This document shows positions 1 through 9,672 of a stretch of DNA of 64,000 nucleotides, piece after piece (within the stretch, counting starts at the first letter, position 1; each line of letters opens with the position of its first letter). A model generated the notes under the pieces. It ran no database searches and was not told the DNA's origin. It saw only the letters and a list, made by a program, of their open reading frames with translations. The DNA is from Methylophilales bacterium (lineage in GTDB: Bacteria; Pseudomonadota; Gammaproteobacteria; Burkholderiales; Methylophilaceae): assembly GCA_019823025.1 (NCBI GenBank), contig CP081940.1, positions 744,001 to 808,000 of the forward strand, in the 5' to 3' direction. A program made the translations under genes and the position numbers.

Positions 1-1713
1 CAAAGCCGCATTCTTTATAATAAGTATAAAAATATACTTCAAAATAATAATCAATTATCAAATTCACAGAAAAAACTTATTAAGAATGAAATTATATCTT
101 TTGAGCTTTCTGGTGTTGCTTTAGAAAAAAAACAAAAGGCAAGATTTAAAGCAATTCAAAGCAAACTATCAAAGCTATCATCTTCTTTTGATGAAAATAT
201 CTTAGATTCTATGAATAATTTTAAATTAGTTATTTCAGATAAAAATTTATTAAAAGGAATTCCAGATCATGTTGTTAAATCTGCACATTTAAAAGCTAAA
301 GCTAAAAAAAAGGAGGGTTTTTTATTTACCATTGACTTCCCAAGCTATTTACCAATCATGCAATATGCAGATAACCGCAAACTAAGAAAAGATATTTATA
401 CCGCATATAATACAAAAGCTTCTTCATTGATGGATAGTAAGTTTGATAATACAAAAAATATAAATCATATACTCAAACTTAAATACGAGATGTCAAAGTT
501 ACTTGGCTACTCAGATATCTCGTCAATGCTCTTAAAAACTAAGATGGCTAAATCTCCGGAAGAGGTTATATCTTTCTTATCAAAACTTACAAAAAAAGCA
601 ACGAAATCGGCCTTAGCTGATATTGATGATATTTATGATATCGCAAAAGAATTTAATATTGCTAAAGTAATGCCGTGGGATATACCTTATCTTTCTGAAA
701 AACTAAAAAAGAAAAAATTCAGTATTACTGATGAAGAAATTAAACAATATTTTTCTGTTAATAACGTATTGCAGGGGCTTTTTAATATTTGCAAAAAGAT
801 TTATGGTTTAAATATTAATGAAACAAAAGCATCTACATGGCATGAAGATGTTAAATTTTTTGAAATATTTAATAAGGAGAAGCAGTTAGTAGGGAAATTC
901 TATTTAGATCTATATGCGAGAAAAGAGAAACGTGGCGGTGCCTGGATGGATGAAGCAATTTCTAAATATAAATTTATGAATGAAGAAGAAAGCCCCGTTG
1001 CCTATCTGACTTGTAATTTTACTCCTCCATTAAATGGTAAAGCATACTTAACACATGATGAGGTAATCACTTTATTTCACGAATTTGGACATGGACTTCA
1101 TCATCTTCTAACTGAAGTGACAGAATATTCTATTTCAGGAATAAAGGGAGTAGAGTGGGATGCAGTTGAACTACCCAGTCAGTTTATGGAAAATTATTGC
1201 TGGGAATGGTCTGTCATAAGAGATATGTCGTATAACAAAAAAACTAATACCTATATGCCTAAAAAGCTCTTTAATAATTTGTTAGAGTCGAAGAATTTCC
1301 AATCAGGTTTACAAACATTGAGGCAAGTTGAATTTGCATTATTTGATATTAAACTTCACACAGAATATTCACCAAAGAATAGAAGTTTTATGAAGATTCT
1401 GAAAAATGTTAGAGCTCAAGTTTCAGTTATAAATACACCTACGTGGAACAAATTCCCCCATAGCTTTAGTCATATTTTTTCAGGAGGATATGCTTCAGCC
1501 TACTATAGCTATAAATGGGCCGAAGTGCTTTCTGCTGATGCCTATAGCTTATTTGAAGAAATCGGAATTTTATCAAAAACAGCAGGTAATAAATTTAAAA
1601 AAGAAATTCTCTCTAAAGGAGGGTCTAGAACTGCAATGGAATCTTTTATTGCTTTTAGGGGAAGAAAACCAAAAATAAATGCTTTGCTAACCCATAATGG
1701 ACTAACAAATTAA
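1..1713 (+). CDS. prlC: Oligopeptidase A (M3 metallopeptidase), 5' end outside window
   Basis: This is a zinc peptidase of the thimet oligopeptidase family, which degrades peptides and cleaved signal peptides in the cytosol. The reading frame is open from base 1, so the N-terminus lies upstream of the window; an internal ATG at 211 is not the real start. The zinc site LFHEFGHGLHHLL (HExxH) is present near base 1075. The downstream glutamate is expected in the stretch reading GVEWDAVELPSQF. The C-terminal FSHIFSGGYASAYYSYKW block is typical of M3 enzymes. The stop overlaps the xth start (TAATG), so the two genes are probably translationally coupled. The family assignment is firm; prlC rather than another M3 paralogue is inferred. 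Confidence 0.93.
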   Translation, partial: QSRILYNKYKNILQNNNQLSNSQKKLIKNEIISFELSGVALEKKQKARFKAIQSKLSKLSSSFDENILDSMNNFKLVISDKNLLKGIPDHVVKSAHLKAKAKKKEGFLFTIDFPSYLPIMQYADNRKLRKDIYTAYNTKASSLMDSKFDNTKNINHILKLKYEMSKLLGYSDISSMLLKTKMAKSPEEVISFLSKLTKKATKSALADIDDIYDIAKEFNIAKVMPWDIPYLSEKLKKKKFSITDEEIKQYFSVNNVLQGLFNICKKIYGLNINETKASTWHEDVKFFEIFNKEKQLVGKFYLDLYARKEKRGGAWMDEAISKYKFMNEEESPVAYLTCNFTPPLNGKAYLTHDEVITLFHEFGHGLHHLLTEVTEYSISGIKGVEWDAVELPSQFMENYCWEWSVIRDMSYNKKTNTYMPKKLFNNLLESKNFQSGLQTLRQVEFALFDIKLHTEYSPKNRSFMKILKNVRAQVSVINTPTWNKFPHSFSHIFSGGYASAYYSYKWAEVLSADAYSLFEEIGILSKTAGNKFKKEILSKGGSRTAMESFIAFRGRKPKINALLTHNGLTN

Positions 1714-2495
1714 TGAAGATAGCATCGTGGAATGTAAATTCATTAAAAGTTAGACTTCCTCAAGTTTTAGATTGGATAAATTTGAATCAACCTGATGTTC
1801 TTTGTTTACAAGAAACAAAGCAAAATAATGATAATTTTCCGCATGATGTTTTTGAACAGGAAGGTCTCTTCTCATATCATAACGGACAAAATACCTATAA
1901 TGGTGTTGCAATAATAAGCAATAAAGAATTAATTGACGTTCAATTTGATATTCCTAATTTCTATGATGAACAAAAAAGATTAATATCTGGAATATATCCT
2001 AATGATGAAGATCCTAAGTTTCGCGTTATATCTGCTTACGTCCCTAACGGACAGTCACTTAACTCAGATAAATTTGAGTATAAAATTAATTGGCTCAAAT
2101 CATTTATTAGTTCTTTACAAAAAAAAATTGATGGAGTTGAAAATATTATTACTGGAGATTTTAATATTGCGCCAACAAAGCTAGATTGTTATGAGTCAAA
2201 ATCATGGGATGGAAAAATTTTGGTATCGCCTCAAGAGCGAAAATATTTTGATAAATTACTTAATCTAGGATTCATTGACACATTTAGAGAGATGAATCCT
2301 AATGCAAAAGAATTCTCCTGGTGGGACTATAGAATACCTTTTAAACGAAACTTGGGAATGCGTATTGATCATATCCTTTTATCAAAAAACCTATTAACTT
2401 TTTTAAAAAAAGCCTACATTGATAAAACGACGCGCACTTTTGAACGACCATCAGATCATGTTCCAGTAGTTATTGAATTAAGCCTTAATCCCTAA
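1713..2495 (+). CDS. xth: Exodeoxyribonuclease III
   Basis: This is an AP endonuclease and 3'-5' exonuclease of the EEP fold, acting in base-excision repair. Family motifs are visible: MKIASWNVNSLKVRLP at the N-terminus, CLQETK (metal-binding Glu), ITGDFNIAP (Asp/Asn) and RPSDHVPVVIEL (catalytic Asp-His). At 260 aa it is full length. The start ATG shares one base with the upstream prlC stop. The 3' end overlaps the convergent ntrX-like gene by 18 bp, so there is no room for a separate terminator between them. Confidence 0.95.
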   Translation: MKIASWNVNSLKVRLPQVLDWINLNQPDVLCLQETKQNNDNFPHDVFEQEGLFSYHNGQNTYNGVAIISNKELIDVQFDIPNFYDEQKRLISGIYPNDEDPKFRVISAYVPNGQSLNSDKFEYKINWLKSFISSLQKKIDGVENIITGDFNIAPTKLDCYESKSWDGKILVSPQERKYFDKLLNLGFIDTFREMNPNAKEFSWWDYRIPFKRNLGMRIDHILLSKNLLTFLKKAYIDKTTRTFERPSDHVPVVIELSLNP

Positions 2496-3719
2496 TTGTT
2501 TAAGTTTTCTATAAAGGTGTGTTCTTTCTACTCCTGTTTTTTTGGATAATTCAGTAATAGACTTATTTTGACTAAGGTGATGTTTTAGATACATAGTTTC
2601 AAACAAATCTCTTGATTCTTTAAGGGGTTTTTCATATAAAAAATCTATTTTTATTTCATCATTACTATTTTGATCAATAGGTGAATTATGTTTATCAAAG
2701 TGAGTATCAACATCATCTTTATCAATGAGTTCAGTATCTGATGTCTTAATTAGTGATACGATAGTTTTATCAAGCTGATCTAAACTTTCTATTCCAACTT
2801 TATTTCTTAATGTGTTTAAAGCCGAAATATCAAGAATCTTAAAAGAAATATTAGGATTTTTATTTAAATGAAATGTAAGCAATGCATTAGATAAATCAGG
2901 GATTAAATCTCTATCATTAGATATTTTTGGTGGCTCAAAGATAGCAAACTTATTTTCATTTTCATTTTCAAAAAAGCTGTCAAGTGTAGCTCTTTCTTTT
3001 TCTAAAAAAATGATCTTTATTTTATTCGCAATTAACTCATTAAATATTTTTTTACTATCCTTATACTTTATTGCCCCATCAAGGCAATTTTCGAACAATA
3101 TAAATTTTAATCCTGATGTTTGAATCATATTTAATAAATTATTATTTATATTAGAAACTCTCTTAACTAAATAGTAATCAGTAGTAAATAACATAGATAT
3201 AAAAATTTCAATAAAATTAGTTTTATTACCTACAAAAGAAACCAAATCAATCTTCTTAAGTCGATTAATTTCAACTTGAATATCTTTTACAAACTTTAGA
3301 TTACATTCATCAAAAAAAGTCTTATCAATCTTTTTTAACTCAACTGAATTTTTAAGAGCACTTGAAATAGTCTTAAGAAGTTTTTGCAAGGATATAGGTT
3401 TTTCTAAGAAATCTGTTGCTCCGATTTTTGTAGCCTCAATCGCCGTATCTATGGTTCCATGTCCAGACATCATAACAACTGGACAATTTATTTCATTATT
3501 CGATGCCCATTCTTTAAGTAAGGAAAGGCCATCAATATCTGGCATCCAAATATCAAGTAAGATTAAGTCAAAAGTTTGGGCTAATTTTATTTTTTTTGCC
3601 TCCAATGCATTTTCAGCCAAGTAAACTTCATACCCCTCGTCAGTTAAAATATCATTTAGTGAATCTCTTATATCTTTTTCATCGTCAACTATAAGAAGTC
3701 TAACTTTTATCTTAGCCAT
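2478..3719 (-). CDS. ntrX: NtrX-like response regulator with a degenerate AAA+ domain
   Basis: The N-terminal receiver domain (about residues 5–120) has the acidic pocket VDDEKD, the phospho-acceptor in LILLDIWMPDIDG and the Lys in LEKPIS. The C-terminus (about 370–413) is a Fis-type helix-turn-helix, ELSKKTGVERTHLYRKLKQL. Between them NtrX normally carries a sigma-54 AAA+ ATPase. Here I see no Walker A motif, no GAFTGA loop and no Walker B motif, and the segment is shorter (413 aa versus about 450 expected). A trace of the ATPase tail may survive in SLDQLDKTIVSLI, resembling the NVREL region. It overlaps ntrY by 8 bp and is its likely partner. It probably works without sigma-54. Confidence 0.85.
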   Translation of the reverse strand: MAKIKVRLLIVDDEKDIRDSLNDILTDEGYEVYLAENALEAKKIKLAQTFDLILLDIWMPDIDGLSLLKEWASNNEINCPVVMMSGHGTIDTAIEATKIGATDFLEKPISLQKLLKTISSALKNSVELKKIDKTFFDECNLKFVKDIQVEINRLKKIDLVSFVGNKTNFIEIFISMLFTTDYYLVKRVSNINNNLLNMIQTSGLKFILFENCLDGAIKYKDSKKIFNELIANKIKIIFLEKERATLDSFFENENENKFAIFEPPKISNDRDLIPDLSNALLTFHLNKNPNISFKILDISALNTLRNKVGIESLDQLDKTIVSLIKTSDTELIDKDDVDTHFDKHNSPIDQNSNDEIKIDFLYEKPLKESRDLFETMYLKHHLSQNKSITELSKKTGVERTHLYRKLKQLGIKA

Positions 3720-5859
3720 TTTTAATCTCCATCAGAGGAAGAGTGATTAATATGCATACTCCGTTTGGTTTAGTATTATTTATTTCTATATTGCCAGAAT
3801 GTTCTTCGATTATTTTATTTACAATTGCCAATCCAAGACCTGTTCCTGTTTTTTTAGATGTGACATATGGCTCATAAATTTTATCAATTATTTCCTTTGG
3901 TATGCCTATCCCATTATCTTTAAATTTAAGTTTGATAAAATCTTTATTGTATTTTACTGTAGTAATTATTTCGGGATTCTTTATATTTTCAGTTGCTGCT
4001 TTCGAATTATCAAAAATATTTATTAATACCTGCCTAAATTTATTTTCGTCAATTTTTATTTCTTTAATTTTTTTAGGATAATTTTTTTTTATTTCAATAT
4101 TCTGACCAGAGTATAAATAAGAAATTTCATCTATAAGCTCTGTAATATTAACAGCCTTTCTTACAATGCTCGGAGTGCGAGAATATTCGGTAAATTCATT
4201 AACCATTAACTTTAAAGCATCTACCTGTTTAATTATTGTATTGGTTGATTTATTTAATAATTCTTTATCAGCCTCATTTAACTTATCTATAATTTTATTT
4301 TGAACTCTTTCAGCTGATAGCTGAATCGGAGTTAAAGGGTTCTTAATTTCATGTGCTAATCTTCTTGCAATCTCACTCCAGGCAATTTGCCTCTGAGCTT
4401 TGGCCACTGTTGAAATATCTTCTAATACAAGAATATAGGAAATACCCGAGCCTTCACGTAATGCTGAAAGTTTTAAGATTAAAGTTTTTTTATCTTCCTG
4501 CGTGCCTATAACAATTTCTTTTGATGTATCTTTAGACTTATTTTTTTTTCCTAATGATTCTTCAATGAAAGAATTCACCATTTGAAATTTCTGCATATCT
4601 CTAATTGCATTTTTTAAATTCTCACCAACCATATTTGATAATTTAAAATTCAGTAACTTAGCTGCCGACTTGTTATACAATTTTATATTGATATTTTTAT
4701 CAATAACTACAATTGAGGTTGCTAAATTTGTAAGAGTGGCATCTAAAAATGCTCTTGCCTCCTCTAAGCGCTTTCTATTTTTTTTTGAATTCTTTGTGGC
4801 AGTGTCTAATTGATATGTCATCGAGTTAAACGATTTGACCAATGTTCCCAACTCATCCTTACCTACCTCTGGTATTATTTTTTTATAATTTCCCTTTGCT
4901 ATTTGATTTGTTGCTTCGGATAGTAGTGATAGTGGCCTTGTAAATCTTCTACTTAAAACAAATGAAATTGCAACCGAAGTTAAAATTGCTAACATGAGAA
5001 CGATTGTTAATGTTAACGTGTAAATAATTTTTAATGAGTTTCGACTATATCTAAGTTGCTGATACTCTTCAAATACTGACTCGACTGAAATTGCCATATT
5101 TGATATGGACTCAGGAACCGGTTGAGACAACATTAATATTTCCTCTAAACCAATCAAATCTATTTTTTGATTTGTATCGTTATAAAAAATTGGGATAAAT
5201 GCTTTAAGAATTAGGTTCTTATTTTTTGTTTCTTCTATTCTTCCAAAATATCCATTCATTACTCTTCTTATATCCTCGAGACTTATAGTTGACGACCTTA
5301 TAGTTGGATTAGTTTCTGATATTGCAGATATACTTCCATCATTTTTATATAAAACCGCGCTTGATATACTAAATTTTTCTCTTAAATCAATTAAGATGTC
5401 TTCTCTTTTTTCATATGGGTTGTTTGCAATTGCATATGCAATGCTTTTCCCCTTCAATTCAATGTCATCTATTAAAATGTCTATTGTATTTTGCCCAAGA
5501 TTTAAACCACCTTCGAGGGCTGACTCAACACGAACGTCAAACCATGACTCAATAGATTTTGTTAGAAAATTTACGGATACCAAATATACAATTGACACAG
5601 GAACAAGAACCATCAATCCAAATGAAATGACTAATCGTAATGTTAATTTGCTACCAGTAATTTCTTTTCTTACACTTTGGAGTAATTTGAAGACTTGGAA
5701 AATGATAAGAAGAAATAGACAAACAACAAAGGATGAAGAAATTACCAGTAAAATTATAAAAGTATCATTTGATACTAAGTCAGTATTCGATAATGACTGT
5801 GCTAAAAGAATTAAAAAACCTAATCCAATGACAGCTACTGATGTAATTAGGTACTTCAT
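3712..5859 (-). CDS. ntrY: NtrY-like membrane sensor histidine kinase
   Basis: This is a 715 aa histidine kinase of the NtrY type, presumed partner of the NtrX-like protein encoded directly after it. There are hydrophobic segments near residues 5–22, 33–58, 78–98 and 280–302, with a periplasmic or sensory region between the third and fourth. HAMP (about 303–357), PAS (about 370–480) and HisKA domains follow, with the phospho-acceptor in RRLAHEIKNPLTPIQLS. The ATPase has N-box DNSKAATEN and G-boxes DNGIGIP and GTGLGLAIVNKI. All kinase motifs look intact, in contrast to the damaged regulator. It overlaps the DUF4390 gene by 4 bp and ntrX by 8 bp, so the genes are co-transcribed. Confidence 0.93.
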   Translation of the reverse strand: MKYLITSVAVIGLGFLILLAQSLSNTDLVSNDTFIILLVISSSFVVCLFLLIIFQVFKLLQSVRKEITGSKLTLRLVISFGLMVLVPVSIVYLVSVNFLTKSIESWFDVRVESALEGGLNLGQNTIDILIDDIELKGKSIAYAIANNPYEKREDILIDLREKFSISSAVLYKNDGSISAISETNPTIRSSTISLEDIRRVMNGYFGRIEETKNKNLILKAFIPIFYNDTNQKIDLIGLEEILMLSQPVPESISNMAISVESVFEEYQQLRYSRNSLKIIYTLTLTIVLMLAILTSVAISFVLSRRFTRPLSLLSEATNQIAKGNYKKIIPEVGKDELGTLVKSFNSMTYQLDTATKNSKKNRKRLEEARAFLDATLTNLATSIVVIDKNINIKLYNKSAAKLLNFKLSNMVGENLKNAIRDMQKFQMVNSFIEESLGKKNKSKDTSKEIVIGTQEDKKTLILKLSALREGSGISYILVLEDISTVAKAQRQIAWSEIARRLAHEIKNPLTPIQLSAERVQNKIIDKLNEADKELLNKSTNTIIKQVDALKLMVNEFTEYSRTPSIVRKAVNITELIDEISYLYSGQNIEIKKNYPKKIKEIKIDENKFRQVLINIFDNSKAATENIKNPEIITTVKYNKDFIKLKFKDNGIGIPKEIIDKIYEPYVTSKKTGTGLGLAIVNKIIEEHSGNIEINNTKPNGVCILITLPLMEIKNG

Positions 5860-6434
5860 AATTTATTCATATCAAAAATTATTGTGTTAGACCCTGCATC
5901 CCATGACTTATTAAATATGTCTGCCTGAATTGCTTTAGGTAATCTTTTTTTATCAAGCTCTACCCATATTTTTAATTTTGTATTATCAAGGTGACTATTT
6001 TTTTTTATTATAATTTCTTTGTCACTTAGTAAATTTTTAATAGCTTCTTGTTCATCTTCAAAAATTTTTTTGTTTCCATTTATATCAATAACCTCAAAAA
6101 CTTTTCTTAGTGAAAAATATTTAATTTGGTATACAAAATTATTCTGATTTATTACCTTATCAAACCAATACTTTTTTTCTTTGATTAAGTCAATTTTTAG
6201 ATTAAAGACAATTGGAATACCTCTCTCAAGAAGCTCTATAATTTTTGACGATAATTGCGAGCTTTGCTGCAGATCAATAACAATATTTTCTTGGTTATTT
6301 TCTAGCTTAATTTGACTTATACTAATTTTATTTTCTCTGTTTGCAAGTGATATGCTCAGATTAAAGATAAGGATAAAAAAAAGTAATAAATTTAAATTAT
6401 TTTTTCTGAAATAGTACATAAAATAATCCGTCAT
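5856..6434 (-). CDS. DUF4390 exported protein
   Basis: This is a 192 aa protein with an N-terminal hydrophobic signal or anchor (about residues 12–31, FRKNNLNLLLFFILIFNLS) and a hydrophilic remainder. It matches DUF4390 by size and by its fixed place between rsmB and ntrY in betaproteobacteria. Its function is unknown; position suggests a periplasmic accessory of the NtrY sensor. The chosen start overlaps rsmB by 38 bp. A second ATG five codons later would shorten the overlap only slightly, so the exact start is uncertain. Confidence 0.75.
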   Translation of the reverse strand: MTDYFMYYFRKNNLNLLLFFILIFNLSISLANRENKISISQIKLENNQENIVIDLQQSSQLSSKIIELLERGIPIVFNLKIDLIKEKKYWFDKVINQNNFVYQIKYFSLRKVFEVIDINGNKKIFEDEQEAIKNLLSDKEIIIKKNSHLDNTKLKIWVELDKKRLPKAIQADIFNKSWDAGSNTIIFDMNKL

Positions 6435-7671
6435 GAATTAGTGAGGGTAATAACTGATTATCATCTACATTCACGTTTTTTGGAAATTTAATTTTAATTT
6501 CTACTGCAGTTTTCTCTTCTTTTAAAAATCTATTTATTACTGATCTATTCTCTATCTCAAATATTGAGCAGGTAACATACAGGAGTTTTCCTAAAGGCTT
6601 TAACATCTCCCATGATGCTCTTAATAATTGAAGCTGCTTTTCGTGGAAATAATCTAAATCATCACGCCTTCTTAACCATTTTATATCTATATGTCTCCTT
6701 ACTATTCCAGATGCAGAACATGGTGCATCTAATAAAATTCTATCAAATAATTTTTTGTCCCACCATGCGTTGCCAGCTTTAATTTCAGAATTAATTACTT
6801 TAAAAGTATGCCCAAGCCTTTTTTGGTTTTCATTAATTTTTTTCACTCTTTGTTTGTCGGCCTCTACTGCTGTCAATTTAATTTCTTCTATCTCATTCAT
6901 GTGACAAGCTTTACCCCCTGGAGCTGCGCAAGCATCTAAAACATTATAATTTTTCTTTAAATCTAGTAAATGTGTCGCGAGTTGAGCTCCATAATCTTGT
7001 ATTGAAACCTCCCCTTCTTTAAAACCTGTTAAAGAATCTATTGGCATTGGTTTTTTTATTAATATTGCTTCCATGCCTAAATATAGGTGCTCAATATTAT
7101 GGTTTTCTAATTTTTTAATGTAGTTGCTTATACTTCCTTTTTTTATATTTACTCTAATAATAAGAGGTGGATGTGAGTTTCCTATATCAAGAATATTATT
7201 CCAGTAATTTGGATATTCATTTTTTATCAGATTTATCCACCATATAGGATAACTATATTTTGCTTCATCAATCTTTTCAGCTTTTTCTAGGATACTTTCC
7301 TTTTCTCTAAGAAAGGTTCTAAGCACACCATTTATGAATCTAGTATGACTTTTATTTATCTTGTTTGATGCTGAAACAGCTTGGTCTACAACTGTATATG
7401 AATTTGATCGATTAAAAATGAGTTGGAATAGTGCGATATGGAGCAATGTTAAAATTAACGGATTAGAAGGTGTTCTTTTAACTAATTTGTTGATAACAAA
7501 TTTTGTTTTCCCATAGGAGCGAAGGGTACCAAAAACGAGATCTTTTATCTGAGAAATATCTTTCGGATTAATTTTATTTTCTTTTGAATGTTTATGAAAA
7601 ACTTTATTTAAATTCTTGCCCTCTATTACATCCATTACTATTCCTGCGGCAGTAAGTTGAGCTTCTTTCAC
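6397..7671 (-). CDS. rsmB: 16S rRNA (cytosine-967-C5)-methyltransferase
   Basis: This is an SAM-dependent RNA m5C methyltransferase of the Sun/RsmB family. It has an N-terminal NusB-like domain (about residues 1–130) followed by a Rossmann methyltransferase domain. Motif I is VLDACAAPGGKACH, the conserved PC motif is LLDAPCSASGIVRRH, and the catalytic cysteine is in YVTCSIFEIEN. At 424 aa it is full length. It starts inside the end of fmt (4 bp overlap), in the common def–fmt–rsmB order. Confidence 0.95.
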   Translation of the reverse strand: MKEAQLTAAGIVMDVIEGKNLNKVFHKHSKENKINPKDISQIKDLVFGTLRSYGKTKFVINKLVKRTPSNPLILTLLHIALFQLIFNRSNSYTVVDQAVSASNKINKSHTRFINGVLRTFLREKESILEKAEKIDEAKYSYPIWWINLIKNEYPNYWNNILDIGNSHPPLIIRVNIKKGSISNYIKKLENHNIEHLYLGMEAILIKKPMPIDSLTGFKEGEVSIQDYGAQLATHLLDLKKNYNVLDACAAPGGKACHMNEIEEIKLTAVEADKQRVKKINENQKRLGHTFKVINSEIKAGNAWWDKKLFDRILLDAPCSASGIVRRHIDIKWLRRRDDLDYFHEKQLQLLRASWEMLKPLGKLLYVTCSIFEIENRSVINRFLKEEKTAVEIKIKFPKNVNVDDNQLLPSLIHDGLFYVLFQKK

Positions 7672-8624
7672 TGATTAGATGAATTAATTTTCATGACTTG
7701 ATGCCCTTTTACAAAATCTGAGGATATCATTGTTTTCTTTCCTTCAAGTCGAACTTCGTCTAATTTTAGTATTCCTGAAGTAAGCTTTAATAATAAGTCT
7801 TCTCCATGTAGGAATAATCTACCTATAGCTAAATTTTTCTTAATTTCTTTATTATAAATTGTCGCTTTAACAATCTTCAAACTCTTTCCTTCAAAATTAA
7901 TATTAACCATTGGGAATGGATTAAATGCCCTAATCTTTTGACATAAAACTTCAGGGGAATTATTAAAATCAGCGATAGCCTCTAATTTATTTATTTTTTT
8001 TGCATAAGTAACATTCTCTTCATTTTGTTTTTCTAGCTTGATTACTTTTCCTCTTTCAATATTACTTAATAAAGTAGTGATCAATGATGATCCTATGTCT
8101 GATAATTTTTTAGATAAAGAATCAGTCGTATCTTCTCCAGAAATAGATACTTTTTCTTTCATAACCATAGGCCCCGCATCAAGTTTATTGACAATCTTCA
8201 TAATTGTAATCCCCGTTTCTTTATCTCCTGCCTCTATGGCTCTATGAATCGGTGCAGCTCCTCGCCACCTAGGTAACAGGGAAGCATGAATATTATATAT
8301 ATGCCCATTAAATGCATTTAAAATTTCGTCTGGAATAATTAAGCCATAGGCTACGACAATTAAAATATCTGCTTTTTTTGAAATGATTTTATTTATGGCC
8401 TCCTTATTATTTCTTAAAACTTCAGGTTGATAAAGAGGTACGTCAAGCTCAATTGATTTTTGCTTCACAGGGCTTTTTTTAATATTCATACCCCTACCTG
8501 ACTTTCTATCAGGCTGCGTCAAAACCAATTTTATTTCAAAACCAGCTAAATTGATTTTTTCTAATGCTGGTACAGCAAATTCTGGAGTTCCAGCAAAAAT
8601 AATACTTATTTTTTTTATGCTCAT
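7668..8624 (-). CDS. fmt: Methionyl-tRNA formyltransferase
   Basis: It transfers a formyl group from 10-formyl-THF to initiator Met-tRNA. The motif [13 protein letters not shown] opens the protein. The catalytic block is [14 protein letters not shown], with the following [17 protein letters not shown] typical of Fmt. At 318 aa it is full length. It has 4 bp overlaps with def upstream and rsmB downstream, so the three form one tight translation-initiation operon. Confidence 0.96.
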   Translation of the reverse strand: MSIKKISIIFAGTPEFAVPALEKINLAGFEIKLVLTQPDRKSGRGMNIKKSPVKQKSIELDVPLYQPEVLRNNKEAINKIISKKADILIVVAYGLIIPDEILNAFNGHIYNIHASLLPRWRGAAPIHRAIEAGDKETGITIMKIVNKLDAGPMVMKEKVSISGEDTTDSLSKKLSDIGSSLITTLLSNIERGKVIKLEKQNEENVTYAKKINKLEAIADFNNSPEVLCQKIRAFNPFPMVNINFEGKSLKIVKATIYNKEIKKNLAIGRLFLHGEDLLLKLTSGILKLDEVRLEGKKTMISSDFVKGHQVMKINSSNQ

Positions 8625-9115
8625 TTACTCATCTTATATAATTTTTTCTTTATTCTACTTTTCTTTAAATTTGACAAGTAATCAACAAATACCTTTCCCT
8701 CCAGATGATCCATTTCATGTTGAATACAAACAGCTAACAAGCCTTCGGCATCTAATTCGAATCTTTTAGCATTTTCATCTAATGCAGATACTTTGATCAA
8801 TTCAGCCCTTTCAACTTTTTCGAAAATTTCAGGTACAGACAAGCAACCTTCTTGACTAATTTTCTCTCCCTTTTTTTCAAGCAGAACTGGGTTTATTAAC
8901 ACTAGTAAATCATCCTTATCTTCAGATATATCAATGACGATAATTCTCTGATGAACATCTACTTGCGTTGCTGCCAAACCTATTCCTGGTGCTTCATACA
9001 TCGTTTTAGCCATTGCTGAGATTAATGTTTTAATTTTGCTATCAACAATCTTTACCTCACTGGCAACCTTGTATAACCTTGGATCAGGGTATTTTAGAAT
9101 ATTTAATGTTGTCAT
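8621..9115 (-). CDS. def: Peptide deformylase
   Basis: It removes the N-formyl group from nascent proteins. All three deformylase motifs are present: GIGLAATQ (motif 1), EGCLSVP (motif 2, metal Cys) and [12 protein letters not shown] (motif 3, HExxH). At 164 aa it is normal length. It is the first gene of the minus-strand def–fmt–rsmB–DUF4390–ntrY–ntrX run and is divergent from smg, with about 100 bp between them for promoters. Confidence 0.97.
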   Translation of the reverse strand: MTTLNILKYPDPRLYKVASEVKIVDSKIKTLISAMAKTMYEAPGIGLAATQVDVHQRIIVIDISEDKDDLLVLINPVLLEKKGEKISQEGCLSVPEIFEKVERAELIKVSALDENAKRFELDAEGLLAVCIQHEMDHLEGKVFVDYLSNLKKSRIKKKLYKMSK

Positions 9116-9219
9116 TTTATATTTCTGTAAAAAAAATTTGAATTAATTGCTTTAGTTACATATCTGATATTATATCAATAAGGATTTATATTCTTTAACC
9201 AAACTTTAGGGCATATAAA

Positions 9220-9669
9220 ATGTTAGATCTACTCATTTATTTATTCGAAAATTACATCAGTACAAAACCTAAATTAAATATGAATGATATTACAGTTGAG
9301 CTTGAAGAAGCAGGCTTTAATGACAAAGATATTTCATCTGCGTTTGATTGGTTTAATCATTTGGAAAAAATTAGTAATGGTTTTGAGCTAACAAATAAAG
9401 ACAGCTTAAGAGTTTTATCAAAAAAAGAATATGAGAAAATTTCTAATGAGGCTTTTACCTTTCTAACGTTTTTACTCAACGCAAAAATTCTTAATTCAAC
9501 AGAATTTGAAGTAATTTTAGATCAAATTATGATTTTAAATCAAAAATCTATCAACATTGATGAAATGAGATGGATTGTTATGATGACATTATGGAAAAGT
9601 GGGAAAGAAAATAGCTATCTATTTGTCGAAGACTCACTATTTCAAAATAAACGCACCGAGCTTCATTAA
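9220..9669 (+). CDS. smg: Smg family protein (DUF494)
   Basis: This 149 aa protein, opening MLDLLIYLFENYI, matches the Smg/DUF494 family of small, mostly alpha-helical proteins of unknown function. In most proteobacteria smg sits between dprA and topA. Here neither neighbour is present: smg stands alone between divergent def and convergent metF, 3 bp from the metF stop. This looks like erosion of the usual cluster. Confidence 0.85.
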   Translation: MLDLLIYLFENYISTKPKLNMNDITVELEEAGFNDKDISSAFDWFNHLEKISNGFELTNKDSLRVLSKKEYEKISNEAFTFLTFLLNAKILNSTEFEVILDQIMILNQKSINIDEMRWIVMMTLWKSGKENSYLFVEDSLFQNKRTELH

Positions 9670-9672
9670 TAC

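Noticed and set aside
5396..5890. A 164-codon plus-strand ORF
   Set aside because: It lies antisense to the ntrY 5' end, has no recognisable motif or ribosome site, and ntrY is unmistakable on the other strand.
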